A stretch of 11,405 nt of DNA from Gammaproteobacteria bacterium (GCA_030641695.1 DAOWGY010000238.1:1-11405); one strand, 5' to 3'. Counted from the first letter of the stretch, positions 1 to 6,614 are shown. The notes: a model not told the origin generated them from the sequence alone. Translations and numbers: made by a program.

Positions 1-2
1 AC

Positions 3-1379
3 GAACCTGATTTCGCGGAGACCGCCGCCGCAATACGCAACTCGATTGCTGAAGAAGCGAATCCCGAACTCATCGAACTCGAACGCCTGGCGGCGGAACA
101 CGATGTGACCTTCCTGTGGGATGATGACGAGGTATCTCTCGGGCTCGGTCGCCATTCGGAAACCTGGCCCGTACGTGAACTGCCCGATCCCGGCTCACTC
201 GATTGGAACCGCTACAAGGATATTTCGTCGGGGCTCGTCACCGGCACCAACGGCAAAACCACGACGGTACGTCTCGCGGCACACATTTTGCGCGCAGCCG
301 GGCACAATGTTGGCATGAGTTCGACGGACTACATCGCGATCAATCACGAGGTGATCGATCGAGACGACTGGTCAGGTCCCGGCGGTGCGCGCAACGTATT
401 GCGGCACAGGAACGTCGATGCGGCAATTCTCGAAACGGCGCGTGGCGGCTTGTTGCGCCGGGGACTTGGAGTCTACGAAGCCGACGTCGCGGTCATAACC
501 AATATCGGCAGGGACCATCTCGGTGACTTCGGCTCTCGTACTATGGACGAGTTACTGGACATCAAGTGGATCGTAAGTCGAGCGGTAAGAGACAACGGTG
601 CGCTCGTTCTGAATGCCGATGACGAGCGACTGGTGGCGCGAGCAGGCGAGTACAGAGGCAAGCTTGTCTGGTTCACACTCGACCCGACCAATGCGACGGT
701 GCGCTCGCACACGAGCGCCGGTGGCGTGGCGTTTCTGCTCGATGCGGGTGACCTGGTGAAAATCGACGGCGAGCATCGCGAGACGATCTGTGCTGCGGTT
801 GACATTCCGATTACGCTCGGTGGAGTCGCGCGGCACAACACGGCTAACGCCCTCGCAGCCGCGGCACTGGCGTCCTGCATGGGTGTGTCGATGGACGATA
901 TTCGCAACGGCCTCAAGACGATGACTCAGGATGAGAATCCGGGGCGCGGCAACGTCTTCGAGGTGAACGGTTTCACGGTTATCATCGACTTTGCACACAA
1001 TCCGCAGGCTATTGACGCCTTGCTCGACATGGCCTCGGCACTGCAAGGCAAACGCAAGGCGCTGTGTTTCTCTCAAGCAGGCGATCGGCCCGATGATCTG
1101 ATCCGGGAGCTTGCCAGGAAAGCATGGGAAAAGGGCCTCGACCGTGTCATCGTCTCCGAACTGGCGGCCTACTACCGTGGGCGCGAACCTGGTGCCGTGT
1201 TTGGCCTCATTCGTGACGAGCTGCTGAAGTGCGGTGCGAGCGACGACCAGATAGAGCACAACGACGAGGAAATCGAGTCGTTCGATTCAGCGCTCGCCTG
1301 GGCGGAGCCCGGCGATGTCGTCATCATGCTGGCGCTGGAGCGCTCACCTGAGCTCTACGAACGCCTCGAGGCGCTTTGA
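3..1379 (+). CDS. Mur ligase family protein, cyanophycin-synthetase-like (5' end missing)
   Basis: Partial gene: the frame is open to the left edge, so the true start lies outside. A GTG at 105 could start a shorter ORF, but the 34 codons before it read as ordinary protein, so I do not use it. Seen: P-loop GTNGKTTT (243-266) for ATP; ETARGG (432-449) followed by an arginine pair; TNIGRDHLGDFG; a lysine in the helix after it (DIKWIV), at the place of the carbamoylated lysine of Mur ligases; HNTANALAA; NPGRGNVFEVNG; DFAHNP in the C-terminal ligase domain. ETARGG-LRRGLG and NPGR-NVFEVNGF are typical of the ligase half of CphA and of stand-alone Mur-ligase-like proteins in Proteobacteria. Expected reaction is ATP-dependent amide-bond formation through an acyl phosphate; the substrate is unknown. 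No ATP-grasp domain is visible, although the N-terminus is cut off. It could be a peptide or amino-acid ligase unrelated to cell wall synthesis. Confidence 0.85.
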   Translation, partial: EPDFAETAAAIRNSIAEEANPELIELERLAAEHDVTFLWDDDEVSLGLGRHSETWPVRELPDPGSLDWNRYKDISSGLVTGTNGKTTTVRLAAHILRAAGHNVGMSSTDYIAINHEVIDRDDWSGPGGARNVLRHRNVDAAILETARGGLLRRGLGVYEADVAVITNIGRDHLGDFGSRTMDELLDIKWIVSRAVRDNGALVLNADDERLVARAGEYRGKLVWFTLDPTNATVRSHTSAGGVAFLLDAGDLVKIDGEHRETICAAVDIPITLGGVARHNTANALAAAALASCMGVSMDDIRNGLKTMTQDENPGRGNVFEVNGFTVIIDFAHNPQAIDALLDMASALQGKRKALCFSQAGDRPDDLIRELARKAWEKGLDRVIVSELAAYYRGREPGAVFGLIRDELLKCGASDDQIEHNDEEIESFDSALAWAEPGDVVIMLALERSPELYERLEAL

Positions 1380-1402
1380 GCTGATCACCACAGAAGTGGA
1401 CT

Positions 1403-1428
1403 GTGGGAGCGCGCCTCGGCGCGCGATT
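1403..1428. repeat. REP-like palindrome (left end of the palindromic region)
   Basis: A GTGGGAG head is followed by a GC-rich palindrome: arms 1409-1415 and 1418-1424 are perfect reverse complements (7 bp; 6 bp if a CTCG tetraloop is assumed), ending in GATTGGG. The GTGGGAGCG head, stem and GATTGG tail layout is like the REP elements of pseudomonads and xanthomonads. It begins 24 bases after the Mur ligase stop. There is no T-run after it, so a simple intrinsic terminator is less likely than a repeat, though it may still protect the mRNA end. Confidence 0.55.
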
Positions 1429-1437
1429 GGGACCGGG

Positions 1438-1517
1438 GCGGGCTGCGGCCATGCTTTTTCTCGTCATGGCTCCCTTCGGTCCGCTTTACTTCCTCGAAAA
1501 ACATCCCCGCAGCCCGC
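1438..1517. repeat. Long imperfect stem-loop with perfect 11-bp outer arms
   Basis: Arms 1438-1448 (GCGGGCTGCGG) and 1507-1517 (CCGCAGCCCGC) are exact reverse complements. The stem continues inwards after a 2x2 mismatch: ATG 1451-1453 with CAT 1502-1504, then TTTTTC 1455-1460 with GAAAAA 1496-1501, leaving a loop of about 35 bases. That is 20 paired positions with one mismatch loop and one bulged base, well beyond chance for non-coding DNA. The TTTTTC/GAAAAA pair makes it look a little like a terminator on either strand, but the T-run is inside the stem. I see no protein motif in the short reading frames that cross it. Confidence 0.6.
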
Positions 1518-1583
1518 TTGGTGGCCCTGACGCAAACGATGCAACCGACCCTGTCGCGAGAACTGGCGACGTCACGTTGTAGA

Positions 1584-1721
1584 CGCCGAAGTGGTTGGGG
1601 TGTTCCTCGAGCGTCGTAGAATCCGAGCGAGCAGGGACAGCGAAGCGAGGATTCTCCGAGGCGAGCGAGGCACGACGCCGAGCGAGGTTGAGCGAGAGGA
1701 ATTCCCCAAGCGCAAGCGGCG
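1584..1721. repeat. Nested imperfect palindrome of about 140 bases with GAGCGAG copies
   Basis: Five nested complementary arm pairs can be read by eye, from outside in: 1584-1588 with 1717-1721; 1595-1600 with 1704-1709; 1603-1608 with 1696-1701; 1611-1617 (GCGTCGT) with 1672-1678 (ACGACGC); 1618-1624 (AGAATCC) with 1649-1655 (GGATTCT). They are in consistent order, so they can form one long hairpin with interior loops. Within it GAGCGAG occurs exactly four times, starting at 1625, 1663, 1680 and 1690. This architecture fits a small non-autonomous repeat or a structured RNA and does not look like coding sequence. Confidence 0.55.
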
Positions 1722-1778
1722 ACCAGCGGCAAGCCGAACACCCGGCATAAACGCCTGTGCCACCAAATCGTACCGGGA

Positions 1779-1798
1779 CGCGCTCCGGCAGGAGCGCG
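1779..1798. repeat. REP-like palindrome (right end), just downstream of the peptidase gene
   Basis: Arms 1779-1786 (CGCGCTCC) and 1791-1798 (GGAGCGCG) are perfect reverse complements (8 bp) around a GGCA loop. Read on the minus strand it begins with a TGGGCGCGCTCC head, similar in style to the hairpin at 1403-1428 but in the opposite orientation. It lies 13 bases past the stop codon of the minus-strand peptidase gene. It could act as a factor-aided terminator or mRNA 3'-end stabiliser for that gene; no U-tract follows on that strand (GTCCCGG comes next). Confidence 0.5.
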
Positions 1799-1811
1799 CC
1801 CATAGGTGAAT

Positions 1812-3962
1812 CTAGTTCAGGCCGCGTTTCTCGAGCAGCGGTCCGATTTCGGGCTCGCGGCCACGGAAGTTGACGTACAACTCCATGCCGGGCGCCGTGC
1901 CGCCCTTGCTCAGCACCTCCTTGCGATAGCGTGCGGCCGTGTCTTTGTCGAGCAGGCTGGTTTCCTTGAAGGCCTGGAATCCATCGGCATCGAGAACCTC
2001 GGACCAGATGTAGCTGTAGTATCCGGCGGAGTAGCCACCCGAGAAAATATGCGAGAAGTAGCCACTGCGATATCGCGGAATGATCTCCTCGATCAATCCA
2101 ATGTCGGTCATCGCACTACTCTCGAACGCGCGGGGTTCGACGGCTTCGGTCGAATCGAGCGTGTGATACGCCATGTCGAGGTAGACGGCCGCCATGTATT
2201 CGACGGTCGCAAAGCCCTGGTTGAATTTCGCGGATGCGCCGATCTTGTCGATCGTGCCCTGCGGAATTTCCTCGCCGGTTTGATAGTGCTTCGCGAACAT
2301 TTGCAGGACTTCGGGTTCACGCATCCAGTTCTCCATGATCTGCGACGGGAATTCGACAAAATCGCGCGGTGTCTGAGTACCTGCCAATGACTGATACGTC
2401 ACGTCCGAGAACATGCCGTGCAGGGCATGTCCGAATTCGTGGAACAGGGTCTCGGCCTCGCCGAGGCTCAGCAGTGACGGAGAGACTTCGGTCGGTGCCG
2501 GGAAATTGAAATTGTTGGTGATAATGGGGGTAACGAAGCCGTCGACGTTCGATTGCAGCCGCAGGGCGTTCTTCCACGCGCCGCCTCGCTTGGTCTCGCG
2601 TGCGAAAAAGTCCATGTACAGGATTGCGAGATGCGAGCCGTCGGCGTCCAGGATTTCGAATACCTGCTGGTCGGGATGCCAGGTCGGAACGTCCTCGAGT
2701 TGCCTGAACGTGATGCCGAAGAGTTCCGTCGACACAGCAAAGACACCGTCGCGGACCGCGTTGACTTCGAAGTACGGCCGCAGTGCGTCCTCGTCGAAAT
2801 CGTACTTCGCCTTGCGTACTTTTTCGGTGTAATAGCGCCAGTCCCAGCCACGCAACGCATCATCGATGCCATCCTCGTGCATCATCGCCTGCAGGGCCTC
2901 GCGTTCCTCCTTGCTCACGCGCAGGGCAGGTGTCCAGATCTGGTTGAGCAGTCCATAGACGTTAGCCGGTGTCTCGGCCATGTTGTTCGAGAGCACGAAG
3001 TGTGCATGCGTCTCGTAACCCATCAGCGCCGCACGTTCGGTGCGCAGTTGTACGGTACGTTGCACGATCTCCTTGTTGTCGTTCTCGTTGTCATTGTCGC
3101 CACGCATCGCGTAGCCGTCGAACAATTTGCGGCGCATCTCGCGATTGGGTGAATACTGAAGAAACGGATTGATGCTCGGCCGCTGCAGTGTGAATAGCCA
3201 GCACTCGTCGCAATCGTGGCCGCGGCGTTTCGCTTCCTCGGCTGCGAGCGAGACCAGGCTCCCCGGCAGGTCACCGAGATCCGCACGATCCGTAACCAGA
3301 AATTCGAACTCGTTGGTTTCGTTGAGCAGGTTTTCCTGGAACTGCTGCGATAGGGTCGCGAGTTCCGAGTTGATTTCGCGGAGCCGCGTCTGTGCTGTGA
3401 GCTCGAGGTTGGCTCCCGCGCGCACGAAACGCTTGTGGGTTTCTTCCAGCAGGCGCAGGTCTTCGCCATTCAGGGCGAGCTTTTCTCGTTGTCTGAAAAC
3501 AGCGTCGACACGCTCGAACAAGCCGCCGTTCAGCGAGATATTGTCGCGGTGTGCGGCCAGCTCCGGTGCGACGGTCTTCGCGGTTTCCCGGATGACGTCA
3601 TCGGCATGCGCACCATTTACGGCGAAGAAAGGTCGGCTGATGCTGCCCAGCGTGCCGCCACTGACGTCAAGTGCGACGATCGTATTTGCGAATGTCGGTT
3701 GCTCAGGGTTGGCGACGATTGCGTCGACCTCCGCCATCTGCTGCTGCATGCCGGCACGCAGTGCCGGCAGATAGTCGGTGGATTCGATGAGGTCGAAAGG
3801 CGGAACGCCAAATGGCGTGTGCCAGTCGGCAAGAAGCGGATTTGCGCGTTCCATGGACACGGCCGATTCGTCCGCGCCGTCAGCGGATTCCGGCGTTACG
3901 GCTTCGCCGCAAGCGGCCAGTACGAGGCACATGGAAACTAGTACAAGCTTTTGATATTTCAT
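1812..3962 (-). CDS. dcp: M3 family zinc metallopeptidase, Dcp type, predicted lipoprotein
   Basis: 716 residues, close to the roughly 680 of E. coli Dcp plus a leader. Residues 1-18 are a lipoprotein signal peptide: basic start, hydrophobic core and lipobox LAAC with Cys18 as the lipidation site. An acidic, Ser/Ala-rich linker (about 19-40) follows. The zinc site is HEFGH at 508-512 with the third ligand Glu537 in VEFPSQ, 29 residues after the first His, as in Dcp. The C-terminal SGGYSAGYYSYIWSEVL carries the substrate-binding Tyr/Gly motif, and the last residues (KRGLN) resemble the end of Dcp. Dcp removes dipeptides from the C-terminus of small peptides. E. coli Dcp has no lipobox, so this protein probably works anchored in the envelope. 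The ATG has only a weak GGAA Shine-Dalgarno, inside the preceding mini-ORF. Oligopeptidase A is the main alternative within the family. Confidence 0.93.
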   Translation of the reverse strand: MKYQKLVLVSMCLVLAACGEAVTPESADGADESAVSMERANPLLADWHTPFGVPPFDLIESTDYLPALRAGMQQQMAEVDAIVANPEQPTFANTIVALDVSGGTLGSISRPFFAVNGAHADDVIRETAKTVAPELAAHRDNISLNGGLFERVDAVFRQREKLALNGEDLRLLEETHKRFVRAGANLELTAQTRLREINSELATLSQQFQENLLNETNEFEFLVTDRADLGDLPGSLVSLAAEEAKRRGHDCDECWLFTLQRPSINPFLQYSPNREMRRKLFDGYAMRGDNDNENDNKEIVQRTVQLRTERAALMGYETHAHFVLSNNMAETPANVYGLLNQIWTPALRVSKEEREALQAMMHEDGIDDALRGWDWRYYTEKVRKAKYDFDEDALRPYFEVNAVRDGVFAVSTELFGITFRQLEDVPTWHPDQQVFEILDADGSHLAILYMDFFARETKRGGAWKNALRLQSNVDGFVTPIITNNFNFPAPTEVSPSLLSLGEAETLFHEFGHALHGMFSDVTYQSLAGTQTPRDFVEFPSQIMENWMREPEVLQMFAKHYQTGEEIPQGTIDKIGASAKFNQGFATVEYMAAVYLDMAYHTLDSTEAVEPRAFESSAMTDIGLIEEIIPRYRSGYFSHIFSGGYSAGYYSYIWSEVLDADGFQAFKETSLLDKDTAARYRKEVLSKGGTAPGMELYVNFRGREPEIGPLLEKRGLN

Positions 3963-3965
3963 GAT

Positions 3966-4037
3966 TTATTCCGATTCTAGTGTGTTGCATTCAAGGCCCA
4001 GCAGTGCCGCGATTACGATGAATCGTCGCTGTTTCAT
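3966..4037 (-). CDS. Possible 23-residue mini-ORF / leader peptide between the EVE and peptidase genes
   Basis: Its ATG (4037-4035) directly abuts the TAG stop of the EVE gene, and its TAA (3968-3966) is one codon before the peptidase ATG (TAA ATC ATG). The predicted peptide is basic at the start (MKQRR), then hydrophobic (FIVIAALLGL), then polar and acidic with one Cys: a signal-peptide shape. There is no proper lipobox, because Glu precedes the Cys. It has no clear Shine-Dalgarno of its own, so translation would depend on coupling to the EVE stop. It could couple peptidase translation to upstream ribosomes, since the peptidase's weak Shine-Dalgarno lies within its last codons. It is short enough to be chance; the tight packing is the main argument for it. 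Confidence 0.35.
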   Translation of the reverse strand: MKQRRFIVIAALLGLECNTLESE

Positions 4038-4490
4038 CTATTCGAGGTCGAGAATGAGGTCCCAGTGTTGTTTTTCAACCGGCATGATCGAAAGGCGATT
4101 GCCCCGGCGCAACAGGATCATGCCATCGAGACCCGGATGCGCCCGCAGTTCCTTAAGAGTCACGGGGCGCGAGAACTTGCGAACGAACTGGACATCGACG
4201 AGTCGCCAGCGCGGATCGTCCGTGTTGCTCTTCGGGTCGTAGTACTTCGAGTCCGGATCGAATTGCGTTGGGTCGGGATAGGGCTCGCTGGCAATCCTCA
4301 TGATGCCGACGGCAGCTGGCTCCTTGCAGGCTGAGTGATAGAAAAACGCCTCATCGCCAACGCGCATGTCGTCACGCATCATATTGCGAGCCTGGTAGTT
4401 GCGAATGCCGTCCCACATTTCGCGGCCGTCGCGCTCGAGATCATCGATGCTGTACGCATCGGGCTCGGATTTCATCAGCCAGTAAGCCAT
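4038..4490 (-). CDS. EVE domain-containing protein (THYN1/PUA-like)
   Basis: 150 residues, the usual length for a single EVE domain. Visible family features: MAYWLMKSEPDAYSIDDL at the start, the central WDGIRNYQARN (26-36), VGDEAFFYHS (44-53) followed by AAVGIMRI, and the YYDPKS...DPRWRLVDV segment (about 83-100) that lines the pocket in this fold. EVE domains belong to the PUA-like superfamily; human THYN1 and bacterial fusion proteins are thought to bind modified bases in nucleic acids, but the job of the stand-alone bacterial form is not settled. The start is well supported by AGGAG nine bases before the ATG and a promoter candidate just upstream. It is the first gene of a likely minus-strand transcript that continues into the mini-ORF and the M3 peptidase; no function links them clearly. 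Confidence 0.93.
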   Translation of the reverse strand: MAYWLMKSEPDAYSIDDLERDGREMWDGIRNYQARNMMRDDMRVGDEAFFYHSACKEPAAVGIMRIASEPYPDPTQFDPDSKYYDPKSNTDDPRWRLVDVQFVRKFSRPVTLKELRAHPGLDGMILLRRGNRLSIMPVEKQHWDLILDLE

Positions 4491-4523
4491 CGTTAGTCGC
4501 TCCTGAGCGTGTCAGGGCGGCGA

Positions 4524-4532
4524 ATTTTAGCA
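4524..4532 (-). promoter_or_regulatory. Extended -10 promoter candidate for the EVE/peptidase genes
   Basis: On the minus strand this reads TGC TAAAAT: a TGn extension plus a -10 hexamer matching TATAAT at five of six positions. No good -35 is seen, which an extended -10 can tolerate. Transcription would start near 4517, giving a short leader of about 27 bases that contains the AGGAG ribosome site. Confidence 0.45.
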
Positions 4533-4601
4533 TGCGCCGGCCGTTCCGGATCAGTGCAGCGGGGCCTCGGAAAATCCCGATGCCTGTCGTGTCGGGGCCT
4601 G

Positions 4602-4610
4602 TGGTAGCAT
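4602..4610 (+). promoter_or_regulatory. Extended -10 promoter candidate for the phosphate module
   Basis: Reads TGG TAGCAT: a TGn extension and a hexamer matching TATAAT at four of six positions. No convincing -35 is seen at the usual distance. Transcription would start near 4617, about 26 bases before the DUF47 ATG, with GAGGA at 4634-4638 as the ribosome site. Its placement mirrors the promoter on the opposite strand. Confidence 0.35.
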
Positions 4611-4642
4611 GGCGCGAAAAATCGTCTGCTTGCGAGGACAGC

Positions 4643-5317
4643 ATGACAAACGTGCTAGCAAACATCTTCGGCAAATCGCCAGTGGTGCCACTGGAGAAAC
4701 ACATCGAGGTTGCGTTTCGATGTGCGAAAAAGTTGCGCCCGTTTATGACTGCTGCGGTGAAAGGCGATTGGGACAGGGCGATCGCTTATCGCGACCAGAT
4801 CGAGGATCTCGAGCACAAAGCGGACGATCTGAAGAAGGAAATCCGGCTGAACCTGCCCAAGAGCCTGTTCATGCCGGTGCCGCGGCAGGATCTTCTCGAG
4901 TTGTTGCTCGTGCAGGACATGATCGCCAACCGCACAAAAGACGTGTCAGGTCTGGTGCTGGGTCGAAGGTTGCGGGTCCCTGCAGCGATTTCAAAACAGT
5001 TTCTGCAATTCGTCGATCGCAACATCGATGCGGCGAAGCAGGCGCGCAAGAGCGTGCGCGAACTCGACGAGCTATTTGCGACGGGGTTTCGCGGCGCTGA
5101 AGTCCATCTCGTCGAGGAACTCATCGAGGAACTTGACCGGATCGAGACCGACACAGATGGCAAACAGGCCGAACTGCGTGCGGCACTGTTCGAAATAGAG
5201 GACACGCTGAAGCCGGTCGATGCCGTCTTCATGTACAAGATTATTGAACTGACAGGCGAAATTGCCGACATGGCGGAACGGGTCGGGCGCCGACTCGAGC
5301 TACTGCTCTCTCACTAA
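4643..5317 (+). CDS. DUF47 family protein (TIGR00153, PhoU-like), partner of the phosphate transporter
   Basis: 224 residues, all helical in appearance, with no membrane segments or signal peptide. The ATG at 4643 is chosen over an in-frame ATG at 4532 because it has GAGGA four bases upstream, gives the usual family length and N-terminus (MTNVLANIFGKSP), and the longer form would reach into the upstream promoter region. The PhoU-type motif ExxxD is seen at Glu57-Asp61 (LEHKADDLKKEIR), followed by the conserved LPKSLFMPVPRQDLLELL and NRTKDVSGLVLGRR, with a repeat-like second acidic helix near 157-170. Proteins of this type are nearly always beside Pit transporters and are thought to regulate them, probably with bound metal, in the cytoplasm. 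The gene ends in tandem stops (TAATAA), and pit follows after 40 bases, almost certainly in the same operon. Confidence 0.92.
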   Translation: MTNVLANIFGKSPVVPLEKHIEVAFRCAKKLRPFMTAAVKGDWDRAIAYRDQIEDLEHKADDLKKEIRLNLPKSLFMPVPRQDLLELLLVQDMIANRTKDVSGLVLGRRLRVPAAISKQFLQFVDRNIDAAKQARKSVRELDELFATGFRGAEVHLVEELIEELDRIETDTDGKQAELRAALFEIEDTLKPVDAVFMYKIIELTGEIADMAERVGRRLELLLSH

Positions 5318-5340
5318 TAACCAAGAACAACGGGGGCCAA

Positions 5341-5350
5341 CCCTCGAGGG
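5341..5350 (+). promoter_or_regulatory. Ribosome binding site of pit inside a perfect palindrome
   Basis: CCCTCGAGGG is a perfect 10-base palindrome. Its right half, GAGGG, is the Shine-Dalgarno for the ATG at 5358 (spacing 7) and decides that start over an in-frame upstream ATG at 5262, which lies inside the DUF47 gene. A short hairpin (3 bp, TCGA loop) could partly hide the site, but it would be weak. Confidence 0.5.
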
Positions 5351-5357
5351 CACATTA

Positions 5358-6608
5358 ATGGAAGCAGCTACGATCTACATCGTCCTTGCGGCCTTGTTCG
5401 GCGTCTTTATGGCCTGGGGAATTGGCGCGAATGATGTCGCGAACGCCATGGCGACATCCGTCGGCTCGAAAGCGTTGACGATCAAGCAGGCGATTCTTGT
5501 TGCGGCCGTTTTTGAATTTCTTGGCGCCGTGCTGGCAGGCGGTGAGGTCACATCGACGATTCGCAAGGGCATTGTTGATATCGAATTGCTCGCGGCAACT
5601 CCTGAGCTGCTGGTCTACGGCATGCTGGCAGCACTGCTTGCCGCCGGTACGTGGCTGTTCATCGCTTCGCACAAGGGATGGCCGGTATCCACGACGCATT
5701 CGATCGTCGGTGCGATTGTCGGTTTTGCGGCGGTCGGCATCGGTGTCGACGCCGTGCAGTGGGGAAAGGTCGGTTTGATTGTCATGAGTTGGGTCGTCTC
5801 GCCTCTGACGGCCGGTTTCATCGCCTACCTCATCTACCAGAGTGTGCTCAAGTTGATCCTGCGCCGCGACGATCCATTGGCGCACGCCAAGCGATACGTT
5901 CCGATTTATATCTTTTTCGCCGCATTCGCGATTACGCTGGTTACGATTCTCAAGGGCCTGAAGCACGTCGGCTTCGATATCAGCCTTCGCGACTCGTACC
6001 TGCTGGCGACTGCGATCGCGGTCGTCATCGCGCTGATCGGCGCGGTCGCGATTCAGAGAATCAAGTCGGACCCGAAAGCCGAGAAGTCGCAGCACTTCTA
6101 CACGGTTGAACGTGTTTTCGGCGTGCTGATGATCGTCACCGCATGCTCGATGGCCTTCGCACACGGATCCAATGACGTTGCCAACGCCATCGGCCCGCTG
6201 GCTGCCGTCATCAGTGTTGCCCAGAACGGGATAGTGACTGCCGAAGCGGCCTTGCCACTATGGGTGCTCATGCTCGGCGGTGCCGGTATCGTGATTGGCC
6301 TGGCGACTTTCGGTATTCGCGTAATCTCGACCGTCGGCAAGAAGATCACCCAGCTCACACCCAGTCGCGGTTTTGCCGCGGAACTGGCGGCGGCAACGAC
6401 CATCGTCATTGCTTCGGGTACCGGCATACCGGTTTCGACGACTCACACGCTGGTCGGCGCCGTACTCGGGGTGGGACTCGCCCGCGGCATCGAGGCCATC
6501 GACTTGCGGGTCGTGGCACGCATCTTCGTGTCCTGGGTGGTCACGATACCGGCGGGCGCTTTCCTCGCCATCGTGTTCTTTTTCATATTCAAGACTATCC
6601 TGCCCTGA
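5358..6608 (+). CDS. pit: Inorganic phosphate transporter, Pit family
   Basis: 416 residues, mostly membrane helices, with the internal duplication of Pit/PiT proteins. Signature GANDVANA is at 23-30 in the first half and GSNDVANA at 270-277 in the second, each followed later by PVSTTH (109-114 and 358-363) and a glycine-rich VGA segment. About ten hydrophobic helices can be read; a charged cytoplasmic stretch near 234-248 (IKSDPKAEKSQHFY) separates the halves. It carries phosphate, usually as a metal-phosphate complex with H+, across the inner membrane; Na+ coupling cannot be excluded from sequence. The ATG is supported by GAGGG at seven bases and by the typical hydrophobic N-terminus; a start 32 codons earlier would overlap the DUF47 gene. 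The paired DUF47 gene upstream supports the assignment. Confidence 0.95.
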   Translation: MEAATIYIVLAALFGVFMAWGIGANDVANAMATSVGSKALTIKQAILVAAVFEFLGAVLAGGEVTSTIRKGIVDIELLAATPELLVYGMLAALLAAGTWLFIASHKGWPVSTTHSIVGAIVGFAAVGIGVDAVQWGKVGLIVMSWVVSPLTAGFIAYLIYQSVLKLILRRDDPLAHAKRYVPIYIFFAAFAITLVTILKGLKHVGFDISLRDSYLLATAIAVVIALIGAVAIQRIKSDPKAEKSQHFYTVERVFGVLMIVTACSMAFAHGSNDVANAIGPLAAVISVAQNGIVTAEAALPLWVLMLGGAGIVIGLATFGIRVISTVGKKITQLTPSRGFAAELAAATTIVIASGTGIPVSTTHTLVGAVLGVGLARGIEAIDLRVVARIFVSWVVTIPAGAFLAIVFFFIFKTILP

Positions 6609-6614
6609 ACGAGA

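Larger units (their letters stand above)
1380..1811. other. Intergenic region between convergent genes, occupied by palindromic repeats
   Basis: 432 bases lie between the convergent Mur ligase and peptidase stops. Open frames cross it on both strands (for example 1486-1803 on the minus strand, 105 codons), but they have no recognisable domain and are rich in Arg, Ser and Pro, as expected from translated GC-rich repeats. They also overlap the hairpin arms, so I do not call a gene. The content is four palindromic units (1403-1428, 1438-1517, 1584-1721, 1779-1798) and about 60 bases of linker between most of them. I found no transposase and no obvious target-site duplication. Confidence 0.6.

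Noticed and set aside
552..1259. 235-codon minus-strand open frame opposite the Mur ligase gene
   Set aside because: No domain is visible and the sense strand encodes conserved ligase motifs throughout.
1625..1696. GAGCGAG copies as a CRISPR-like or tandem array
   Set aside because: The repeat is only 7 bases, spacing is irregular (38, 17 and 10 bases between starts) and there are no unique equal-length spacers.
1486..1803. 105-codon minus-strand open frame in the intergenic palindromic region
   Set aside because: It is built from hairpin arms and repeats, has no family resemblance I can name, and its start overlaps the REP-like hairpin.
3973..3978. TAGAAT on the minus strand as a -10 for a leaderless peptidase transcript
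   Set aside because: No -35 or TGn extension is seen, and transcription would begin within a few bases of the ATG; an upstream promoter before EVE explains expression better.
4584..4605. Possible Pho box (CTGTCGT and CTGTGGT) upstream of the DUF47-pit operon
   Set aside because: The two heptamers start 15 bases apart rather than the 11 of PhoB direct repeats, and the second is a poor match.
5355..6164. 269-codon minus-strand open frame opposite pit
   Set aside because: Composition is dominated by Arg, Asp and Gln, with no membrane or domain features; the sense frame is a clear Pit transporter.
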